From an uncultured Oscillospiraceae bacterium (GTDB taxonomy: Bacteria > Bacillota > Clostridia > Oscillospirales > Acutalibacteraceae), in NCBI GenBank assembly GCA_958366985.1, contig CATXDC010000048.1, forward strand, positions 1 through 5,277: DNA of 5,277 nt. The letters are read 5' to 3'. The notes below the pieces were generated by a model. It worked only from the letters and a program-made list of their open reading frames with translations, did not search any database and was not told the origin of the DNA. The stretch's first letter is position 1. Every line of letters begins with the position of its first letter. Positions 1 to 5,184 of the stretch are shown here, piece after piece. The position numbers and the translations under genes are program-made.

Positions 1-3000
1 AATCCAAATAAAATGAATGAAGTTATCAAAACAAACGATAATACTGTTTATCAGAGGCAGGCAGGGGAAAGCAGACCGCAGGAGGTGCGAGGGAGTTTTA
101 CCCGGCGACCGGATACCGGGGAAGCAATTATAAAACTTTTTCAAACTGCCGATGCCTCAACCGTCGTTCACGAGTTGGGGCATTTCTTTTTGGACGATAT
201 GCGGCGTTTTGCCGATAACCCGGAAACGGCAGCACAGTTGCAGGCAATATATCGCTATGTTGGTTCAAAGGACGGGAATTTGACAAGGGAACAACACGAG
301 TATTTTGCAGATTCGTTTGAGGCCTATTTGTTGGAAGGGCGTTCACCTAACGCGCTATTGAAAAAAGTTTTTCGTCGTTTTAAGAGCTGGCTGCGTAATT
401 TGTGGAGTGAAGTTAAGCGCTTGGACTATGTTAAGCTAAATGATGAGATCCGCAAGACCTTTGACGATATGCTGGGCGGCAGAAAGATTGATTTTGCCAT
501 GCAGCAGAGCGGGGTTAATATGCGGGAGAAATTAACCAGAGGAAATATCAGTCCGCAAACGGTCAACAAAGCAATGAAGCTTTTGTCGGATGGAATAATG
601 AGTAAAGCAGATATGGATGATTTGATTGTCCGCTTGAAAAACAACGAACTTGATGCCGCTGGTTTTGCTTCTGAACTCCAAGCTATTGAGGCAAGTGGAA
701 ATGTTAACAATGAGGTTAAAACTTCTTATGATTATCTAAAATACAGACAGGCTCTGAATAATGGCAATTTGTATAAACGGGATGTTCGGGCTAAAATTGA
801 ACGTCTGGTAAACTGGACAAAGCCACGCAACCAAGGCGGTAAGTTGGTCGGACGTTTTCCTGACATCAAGTTAAACCAGGAGTTTGACCATATAAGGGAA
901 ATTTTGGCACTCGGCAAGGAAGAAGCTTTGCAAAAGATTGCAGAAAATCAAAAAATTATTGAAAATCTGGATAAACACGCGGAAGGAGCGGAAGGAAACA
1001 GAGAGGCGCTGGTTTGGGAAAACAAATTGCTGTCGATTGCCGCTAACCGTGCGAGTATGAATAATCTTTTGGATGTGTATGATGCTATTTCTGACAGCTA
1101 TAACAGCGGCCGGTTATCGGCAGCTATCACTGGTGAGCTGAAAAAAGCGCGAAGGAAACGTTTGATTGATGAGGCTAAAAATGTATTGACCGGTAACGGG
1201 CAAGTTAATTGGCGGGAGGAACGGAGCGGATTAACGGCTCTTGCCAATCGGCTTGGAACCAGTCAGATGTCGTGGAACGGCTTGATGGACATTTTATCAA
1301 TGAATGACAAAGGCTCAACAACAGGAAAAAGTTTGCTTAACCAGAATATGGATGTGTTTGAGGCAGAGCAAAACATGCACAAAGGAATTGCCGATGACGG
1401 AGAAAACGTATCCTTGAAATTGGAAAAAGCTTTGAAAGGAAATAATAACCGGGCAATTTCGGTTAATCGTTATGTTAACAATGAATTACAAAAAAAGTAT
1501 ACAATTGAGTGGAACGGCGGTAAAAGGACTTTTACCAAGGATCAGCTGCTTGATATTTATATGAAAGCAAAAGACCCGGAAACACGTGAAATGATGTTAA
1601 AAGATGACATTTTGCGGTTTAATGAAGATTTTTTGCAGGAGGTAAACCATAATCTGACAGCTGATGATGTAGCTGTGGCGGAAGCCCTGTTTGAGTTTTA
1701 TGATGAAAATTATCAAAAAATAAATACTTTTTACGAACAGCATTTCGGCATCAGCCTTGGTAAACGCCAATTTTATTCTCCGAGATCTATCGAGCGCGGC
1801 GGGGTTAATGTGGAAACCGGGGATATGATCAGCTATGCAGGTTTTTCCGGTGTGAAACAACGAACGGCCAAAGCAGGCGCCCTGAAAATCAAAGGAGCAT
1901 TTAATGCTTTGAACTCCTATATTGTAAACTCAAACCATTATATGGCCTTTTCTGATAAATTGCAGGATATTAATGCCGTATTCGGTGATGTGGAGATTAA
2001 AACAATCGTTAAAAATTTATTTGGTCGTCAGATGCAGAAACGAATTGATTATGAAGTTTCCAATTTTGCTAATAACGGTCGGATGAGGACGGAAGGATGG
2101 GGGCGATTTTTTAACCGGTTGCGCTCTAACTATGCCGTTTCTGTTTTGGCACTTAAGCCGGCGTTGACGATCAAACAGTTGACGTCTTTCCCTGCTTATT
2201 GGGAAAATATGTCGGCAAAAGATTTTGTTGCCGGTCTTGCTGATTTTGCAATACATTATAAAGAAGCGGTGGAGACCTTGGGCAATACAACTCTGATGAA
2301 AACCAGAGACGCCAATATCATCCGCGATTTAGAAGAACTTTCTAAAACAGACCTGATTAAAAATAAGGCAAAAAGTATTAATCTGCGCGAATTGATGATG
2401 GCCAATATCAGACTTGGCGATCGTTTTACAATTTACAGCGGTGGCTGGGCACTTTATAAATCGGAATTGAAAAAGAACCTGAATGCTGGGATGAAAGAGG
2501 CAGAAGCCAAAGCAAAAGCTCTGGATACGTTTGAACGAGTTACGGACGAGACGCAGCAGTCCGGACGGATGAGCCAGCAGTCATATTGGCAAAGCAATGC
2601 ATTTTTGCGGGCGTTTACCATGTTTCAGAGTTCTCAGAATCAGTATCTTCGTAAAGAGATCAATGCCCTGCGCGGCGTTTTTACCGGTCGGATGAGCAAA
2701 AAACAGGCGGCGAAAACAATTTTTATTTATCATTTTTTGCTGCCGATGTTCTTCCAGTTTGTCGCCGATGGTTTTCGTTGGGACGATGAAGCTCAATTGC
2801 GAGCAGGATTTTTCGGTTCATTTAATGGTGTTTTTATTCTTAATCAGTTTTTGGAAGGATTGTGGGATGCAACCATCGGAGAAAAAGGAACATATGGTTT
2901 AGGGCTTAGGGTTCGCGATGCCGTTCCTTTTGAAGGCAGCATTGAGGACATTATTAAAGAAGTGATGAAAATGGCTGAGGGTGATTTGGCTGTAGAAGAT

Positions 3001-3183
3001 TGGGTTGAAGTTTTGCAAAAGTTCGGAAAATCCTCTGGTGAACTGTTGGGCGTACCGGTTAAATACCCGTTGGATGTTATCAACAATTTCGGCGATTATG
3101 CCAAAGCCGGCGAGCCGGGCAAGGAAGTCATGCTGTGGCTCGGCTGGTCGCCGTATGCCTTGCGCGATTTTGAGGATGAATAA
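1..3183 (+). CDS. Phage large polyvalent-type protein with N-terminal zincin (HELGH) domain, 5' end open
   Basis: The frame has no stop before position 1. The first ATG (13) lacks a Shine-Dalgarno sequence, so the true start may lie left of the window; residues are numbered from that Met. Seen: HELGH at 53-57 and, about 40 residues on, HEYFADSFEAYL (95-106), giving E96-x3-D100. This matches the HExxH + ExxxD zinc site of thermolysin-like gluzincins. A long, charged, mostly helical body follows, with YSPRSIERG (588-596), LKPALTIKQLTSFPAYW (714-730), DETQQS (845-850) and TMFQSSQNQY (869-878). Hydrophobic stretches at about 899-918 and 931-951 could be amphipathic or membrane-inserting. This layout is known from phage 'polyvalent' proteins, which are thought to be delivered into the host with phage DNA. 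A virion/ejection role and peptidase activity are inferred; the substrate is unknown. The phage assignment is firm, the exact role is not. Confidence 0.8.
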   Translation, partial: NPNKMNEVIKTNDNTVYQRQAGESRPQEVRGSFTRRPDTGEAIIKLFQTADASTVVHELGHFFLDDMRRFADNPETAAQLQAIYRYVGSKDGNLTREQHEYFADSFEAYLLEGRSPNALLKKVFRRFKSWLRNLWSEVKRLDYVKLNDEIRKTFDDMLGGRKIDFAMQQSGVNMREKLTRGNISPQTVNKAMKLLSDGIMSKADMDDLIVRLKNNELDAAGFASELQAIEASGNVNNEVKTSYDYLKYRQALNNGNLYKRDVRAKIERLVNWTKPRNQGGKLVGRFPDIKLNQEFDHIREILALGKEEALQKIAENQKIIENLDKHAEGAEGNREALVWENKLLSIAANRASMNNLLDVYDAISDSYNSGRLSAAITGELKKARRKRLIDEAKNVLTGNGQVNWREERSGLTALANRLGTSQMSWNGLMDILSMNDKGSTTGKSLLNQNMDVFEAEQNMHKGIADDGENVSLKLEKALKGNNNRAISVNRYVNNELQKKYTIEWNGGKRTFTKDQLLDIYMKAKDPETREMMLKDDILRFNEDFLQEVNHNLTADDVAVAEALFEFYDENYQKINTFYEQHFGISLGKRQFYSPRSIERGGVNVETGDMISYAGFSGVKQRTAKAGALKIKGAFNALNSYIVNSNHYMAFSDKLQDINAVFGDVEIKTIVKNLFGRQMQKRIDYEVSNFANNGRMRTEGWGRFFNRLRSNYAVSVLALKPALTIKQLTSFPAYWENMSAKDFVAGLADFAIHYKEAVETLGNTTLMKTRDANIIRDLEELSKTDLIKNKAKSINLRELMMANIRLGDRFTIYSGGWALYKSELKKNLNAGMKEAEAKAKALDTFERVTDETQQSGRMSQQSYWQSNAFLRAFTMFQSSQNQYLRKEINALRGVFTGRMSKKQAAKTIFIYHFLLPMFFQFVADGFRWDDEAQLRAGFFGSFNGVFILNQFLEGLWDATIGEKGTYGLGLRVRDAVPFEGSIEDIIKEVMKMAEGDLAVEDWVEVLQKFGKSSGELLGVPVKYPLDVINNFGDYAKAGEPGKEVMLWLGWSPYALRDFEDE

Positions 3184-3188
3184 AATTA

Positions 3189-3216
3189 TTGATAATTAAT
3201 TTTAGTTGTATATTAT
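3189..3216 (+). promoter_or_regulatory. Candidate sigma-70-type promoter for the lipoprotein/membrane-protein unit
   Basis: TTGATA (3189-3194) and TATTAT (3211-3216) are separated by 16 bases, just after the stop of the large phage gene and 28 bases before the lipoprotein ATG. The predicted start near 3223 leaves the AAGGAG ribosome site (3231-3236) in the transcript. The gap is AT-rich, so chance matches are likely. An own promoter would let these two genes be expressed from a prophage. A weak A/T-only inverted repeat (3182-3188 with 3197-3203) overlaps it; it has no G/C pairs and is unlikely to terminate transcription. Confidence 0.4.
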
Positions 3217-3243
3217 TGGTTTATTATATTAAGGAGTGGTGAT

Positions 3244-3594
3244 ATGAGAAATATTTTTTATGTTTTGATTGTTTTGGGATTGTGTGGTTGTACTGAAGCA
3301 ACAATATATACACAGTCATATCGTCCGACAAATCCGGGAAATGTAGCGGTTTTAAGAAAGGCTCGGCCAAGTTGTCAGTATGAAGAAATGGGACATATTA
3401 AAACAGGGGAATCGTGGAGTTTTTCGAGTGCATTAAATAAAGCCCGAGAAAAAGCAGCGGAACATGGAGCCGATGGGATTATTCTTGAAGGTTATGATGA
3501 TTATCATGGATGGCTTTATGCGACGATGTATAAATGTTCTTCGCGACAAAACTCTATAAATCCGCACAATGCTAAAATGTTTTATGGAATTTAA
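3244..3594 (+). CDS. Small lipoprotein of unknown function
   Basis: This 116-residue protein starts at an ATG preceded by AAGGAG (3231-3236) at 7-base spacing. The N-terminus is a short lipoprotein signal: Arg2, a hydrophobic core at 4-13, then Leu-Cys-Gly-Cys (13-16). Cys16 is the likely lipidated residue. Cys at the -2 position of the lipobox is less usual but tolerated. Residue +2 is Thr, not Asp, which favours the outer membrane in enteric-type sorting. The mature part has a 'YEEMGHI...ALNKAREKAAEHGADGIIL' pattern (about 47-77), an alternating strand-helix-strand motif seen in several small envelope lipoproteins in which a Gly-Ala-Asp turn follows an alanine-rich helix. No specific family is claimed. 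It is neither proline-rich nor embedded in another gene, so it does not look like an Rz1-type spanin. It is one base from the next gene, so the two are probably co-transcribed. The likely role is alteration of the host envelope, by inference. Confidence 0.8.
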   Translation: MRNIFYVLIVLGLCGCTEATIYTQSYRPTNPGNVAVLRKARPSCQYEEMGHIKTGESWSFSSALNKAREKAAEHGADGIILEGYDDYHGWLYATMYKCSSRQNSINPHNAKMFYGI

Positions 3595-3595
3595 G

Positions 3596-4279
3596 ATGAA
3601 ACTAACTAAAGGCCAAAGAGCTATTATACTATTAAGCGTGTTCTATGTCATTTTTATTTACTTAGCCGCAGATATTGAGTGGGGCGATAACGAGGATATG
3701 TTGCGTTTCATGATCTTTACGCTTCCTGTTTGGGGATATTGGAGCGGCGTATGGGTATTGGGTTTCGGGTGGTTGCTAAAACTATGGCGGAGAATTAGAA
3801 AATTTGTGTATGCACTTCTTTTTATAGCTATTGTAGGAGGAATAGCTGTTTCTGTGTATAAGGGAATAAAGACAAGAAGATTAGAGGAATTAAGGGTTCA
3901 GTATCAAGCCAGCCAGAAGCAAGCTGCCAACAGAAAATTGACTAACTATGACATTGCCAATGCTGACGGCGAATGGGAAGATATACCGGTAAAACAGCCC
4001 GAACAAAAAATTGATTTTGACAGCATTGAATGGGAGCCGGTCAATATCCCTGCCGCAGGAGAAAAAAAGCAAGGCAAAGATGATTGGTTATGGGCTGATG
4101 ATATAGTATTGGAACCGGTCAATATCCCTGCCGCTGAAGAAAAAAAGCCAGTCGACGATGAGTGGGGAGAGTGGGAACCGGTCAATGCTCCGGTTGGTGA
4201 TGCAAAGGATGAATATAGGGAATTACCGGAAGCGTTGGAATACGAATTGAGGAGGATTAGGAATATTAATTCAGATTGA
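3596..4279 (+). CDS. Three-helix inner-membrane protein with acidic repeat tail, unknown function
   Basis: I place the start at ATG 3596, two bases after the last base of the lipoprotein stop codon and 6 bases after a weak GGAA (3586-3589); in-frame ATGs at 3569 and 3584 lie inside the upstream gene. The product has 227 residues. Three hydrophobic segments are visible at about 9-25, 38-61 and 70-88. Basic residues follow the second (KLWRRIRK, 62-69) and the third (KTRR, 92-95). The remaining ~130 residues are soluble, acidic and rich in Trp, Pro and Glu, with imperfect EWEPVNIPAA-like repeats from about 126 to 200. No enzyme motif is seen and I do not recognise the family. It shares a unit with the lipoprotein and sits between a phage structural-type gene and an antirepressor module. 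A superinfection-exclusion or other moron role is possible but only inferred from position and topology. Confidence 0.78.
   Translation: MKLTKGQRAIILLSVFYVIFIYLAADIEWGDNEDMLRFMIFTLPVWGYWSGVWVLGFGWLLKLWRRIRKFVYALLFIAIVGGIAVSVYKGIKTRRLEELRVQYQASQKQAANRKLTNYDIANADGEWEDIPVKQPEQKIDFDSIEWEPVNIPAAGEKKQGKDDWLWADDIVLEPVNIPAAEEKKPVDDEWGEWEPVNAPVGDAKDEYRELPEALEYELRRIRNINSD
3971..4205 (+). repeat. Imperfect in-frame repeats encoding E-W-E-P-V-N-I-P units
   Basis: Four related units lie in the tail of the membrane protein: EWEDIPVKQPEQK (from 3971), EWEPVNIPAAGEKKQ (from 4028), VLEPVNIPAAEEKKP (from 4106) and EWEPVNAPVGDAK (from 4169). The two central copies are nearly identical at DNA level: 22 of 23 bases match between 4034-4056 and 4112-4134, 78 bases apart. 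The last copy begins its GAACCGGTCAAT core at 4175, 63 bases further on. The irregular spacing (26 and 21 codons) and a decayed first copy suggest old, partly diverged duplication within the gene. Confidence 0.75.
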
Positions 4280-4305
4280 CAACCTCATATATTTCTGTTT
4301 ATTAT
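4276..4305 (+). promoter_or_regulatory. Sigma-70-type promoter for the C4-like RNA and antirepressor transcript
   Basis: A perfect -35 TTGACA (4276-4281) and a -10 TATTAT (4300-4305, one mismatch from consensus) are separated by 18 bases. The -35 box contains the TGA stop codon (4277-4279) of the upstream membrane-protein gene. The predicted start falls at about 4311-4313, exactly where the first hairpin of the structured RNA begins (AAGC at 4313). This agreement between promoter and RNA fold supports both. Confidence 0.7.
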
Positions 4306-4311
4306 TATAGA

Positions 4312-4385
4312 CAAGCGGAAGCTTCAGACGGTGAAAGGTCTGTTCATAGCACGGAAGGCGCAACCCGAAAGATTGTGTTTTTTTT
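4312..4385 (+). ncRNA. c4: Candidate C4-type antisense RNA controlling the antirepressor
   Basis: This stretch of about 74 nt has no credible ORF but folds well. Stem 1 is AAGC (4313-4316) with GCTT (4321-4324), closed by a GGAA tetraloop. Stem 2 is CAGAC (4325-4329) with GTCTG (4338-4342) around the loop GGTGAAAG. A free segment containing CATAGCA (4345-4351) follows, then a weak hairpin and a T8 run (4378-4385). Its size and position (own promoter, upstream of a small ORF that overlaps an antirepressor) match the P1/P7 c4 RNA, which is about 77 nt and acts on the same transcript. Bases 4330-4342 can pair with 4446-4458 (12 pairs, two one-base bulges) and 4345-4351 with 4439-4445 (7 perfect pairs). 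These are two adjacent target boxes, as in the P1 scheme. I cannot run a covariance model, so the family name rests on context, fold and complementarity. Confidence 0.68.
4357..4385 (+). terminator. Weak hairpin plus T8 run at the 3' end of the C4-like RNA
   Basis: CGCAA (4359-4363) pairs with TTGTG (4373-4377) around a loop that includes CGAAA, and GU pairs can extend the outer end. Eight T residues (4378-4385) follow directly. The stem is short with one internal GU pair, so termination is probably partial. That would yield both a short RNA and read-through into the antirepressor genes. In P1 the c4 RNA is released by processing, so this hairpin may instead mark a processed end. Confidence 0.45.
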
Positions 4386-4399
4386 GTACTTAAATTATT

Positions 4400-4495
4400 G
4401 TGGAGAGGGTGGTGATATATTTGAATAAGCCCACCTGTTGCTATGCAGGCTTTCAACCTCTCCACGCCATAAATTTGTGAAAGGAAACATAGCAA
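4400..4495 (+). promoter_or_regulatory. Structured leader with antisense target sites upstream of the small ORF
   Basis: GTGGAGAGG (4400-4408) pairs perfectly over 9 bases with CCTCTCCAC (4457-4465). Inside it, CCTG (4434-4437) and CAGG (4446-4449) form a hairpin whose 8-base loop is exactly TTGCTATG (4438-4445). That loop is complementary to CATAGCA in the C4-like RNA (4345-4351). It is also complementary to CATAGCAA at 4488-4495, which ends in the A of the small ORF's start codon. The ribosome site AAGGAA (4481-4486) lies between. The leader can therefore form alternative pairings that expose or hide the start codon. Confidence 0.62.
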
Positions 4496-4620
4496 TGGCA
4501 AAAGAAAAATCAAATAAAGAGTTGGAAGTTGAAAACGAGGCGCTGAAAGGTACCTTGAGTTTTGTGCTGGCCAAATTGAAGGAAATGGTCGAACTGCTGG
4601 AGGGCGGTTGCCATGAGTAA
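4495..4620 (+). CDS. 41-residue coiled-coil protein translationally coupled to the antirepressor (icd-like position)
   Basis: The start is ATG 4495, with AAGGAA (4481-4486) at 8-base spacing. An in-frame ATG at 4438 has no ribosome site and lies within the RNA structure, so I reject it. The 41 residues form one predicted helix with strict heptads: L10, N14, L17, L21, V24, L28, M31 and L35 alternate at 4- and 3-residue steps. N14 occupies a core position, as the buried Asn does in GCN4-type zippers, so a parallel dimer is plausible. The stop overlaps the next start by 8 bases (4613-4620), and the next gene's GGAGGG site lies inside this ORF. Translation of the two is therefore probably coupled. 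The position equals that of icd upstream of ant in phage P1, but no sequence similarity to Icd is claimed. It could be a partner of the antirepressor or simply a translated control peptide. Confidence 0.7.
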   Translation: MAKEKSNKELEVENEALKGTLSFVLAKLKEMVELLEGGCHE

Positions 4621-5083
4621 TCTGGTTACTTTTAATTTCAAAGACAATCAGGTCAGAACAACAACTATTGACGGTGAAGCGTGGTTCTGCCTGCTTGATT
4701 GTCGAGCTGCGCTCGGAATAAAGGGATCCCTCAAAAAGGTATCCCTTTCAGAAAAGGGGGTACGCAAAACATATACCCTTACAAACGGCGGTAAGCAGGA
4801 AGTCAATTATATCAACGAACCGAACTTGTATCGGTTGATTTTCCGCAGCAACAAGCCGCAGGCGCAGGCTTTCGCGGACTGGGTCTATTCTGAGGTTTTG
4901 CCCTCTATCCGCAAAACCGGCGGTTACGGCGTGCCGGCGGCGCCGGCGTTACCGACGGCGGATGCTGAACTGAAGGACTGGTGCGCGAGTGTTTTGGCGC
5001 TCTCGATTGAAAACCGCGTGAAAAAAGCGGTGGAGGCTGAGAGAGCGCGAATCCTTGAGCAGATCAAAGCGATTGCCGGATAA
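4613..5083 (+). CDS. BRO-N domain phage antirepressor, short form
   Basis: The start is ATG 4613, with GGAGGG (4599-4604) at 8-base spacing. The 156-residue product shows the BRO family N-terminal domain almost end to end: FNFKDNQVRTTTIDGEAWF (7-25), LDCRAALGI (28-36), the SEKGV turn (46-50), NGGKQEVNYINEPNLYRLI (58-76), FRSNKPQAQAFADWVYSEV (77-95) and LPSIRKTGGYG (96-106). An Ala/Pro linker (about 107-115) leads to a short amphipathic helical tail ending in KAVEAERARILEQIKAIAG (138-156). No second DNA-binding module such as an ANT or KilA-C domain follows, so this is a BRO-N-only version. BRO-N antirepressors are known to interfere with phage repressors and help prophages enter lytic growth. 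Here expression should depend on the upstream C4-like RNA and on translation of the small ORF. The family is very likely; the target repressor is not visible in this window. Confidence 0.92.
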   Translation: MSNLVTFNFKDNQVRTTTIDGEAWFCLLDCRAALGIKGSLKKVSLSEKGVRKTYTLTNGGKQEVNYINEPNLYRLIFRSNKPQAQAFADWVYSEVLPSIRKTGGYGVPAAPALPTADAELKDWCASVLALSIENRVKKAVEAERARILEQIKAIAG

Positions 5084-5100
5084 TTATTGTTTGCAACTTA

Positions 5101-5138
5101 AAAGGGCTGTATTTGTAAAAATGCAGCCCTTTGTTGTT
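5101..5138 (+). terminator. Rho-independent-type hairpin after the antirepressor gene
   Basis: AAAGGGCTGTATTT (5101-5114) pairs over 14 positions with AAATGCAGCCCTTT (5119-5132), with one G-U pair, closed by a GTAA (GNRA) tetraloop. It begins 18 bases after the antirepressor stop codon. The following tract (TTTGTTGTT, partly in the stem) is only moderately T-rich. It separates the antirepressor transcript from the next gene. Confidence 0.8.
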
Positions 5139-5184
5139 GACTAAGAGTATTATTTATGCAAAGATATAATCGAAAGGTTGTGTT

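Noticed and set aside
426..2256. Several minus-strand open frames opposite the large phage gene
   Set aside because: They are shadows of a long, well-supported + strand gene; they show no recognisable domains or ribosome sites.
3005..3199. A 64-codon + strand frame across the end of the large gene
   Set aside because: It overlaps the coding frame of the large protein, has no ribosome site, and its translation shows no known motif.
3569..3595. Earlier ATGs (3569, 3584) for the three-helix membrane protein
   Set aside because: They lie inside the end of the lipoprotein gene; ATG 3596 follows directly after that stop and gives a normal basic N-terminus before the first helix.
3244..4279. Spanin pair or other lysis cassette
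   Set aside because: The lipoprotein is not proline-rich and not embedded in the other gene, it comes before rather than after the membrane protein, and no endolysin is seen.
4312..4470. Self-cleaving ribozyme (hammerhead type)
   Set aside because: The conserved CUGAUGA core element is absent; the fold and complementarity fit an antisense RNA and leader better.
4438..4494. Earlier in-frame ATG (4438) for the coiled-coil ORF
   Set aside because: It has no ribosome site, its bases fall in the structured target loop, and the added 19 residues do not fit the coiled coil; ATG 4495 has a well-placed AAGGAA.
4933..4947. GC-rich inverted repeat (7-base arms around one G) inside the antirepressor gene
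   Set aside because: It is explained by the codons of the Pro-Ala-Ala-Pro-Ala linker; the loop of one base cannot form a hairpin and no operator function is supported.
4495..5083. Toxin-antitoxin pair
   Set aside because: The gene overlap invites the idea, but the second protein is a clear BRO-N antirepressor and the upstream RNA explains the regulation.
5137..5170. TTGACT (5137-5142) and TATAAT (5165-5170) as a promoter for the last gene
   Set aside because: The hexamers are 22 bases apart, too far for a normal sigma-70 site, and the predicted start would fall on or after the gene's ribosome site.
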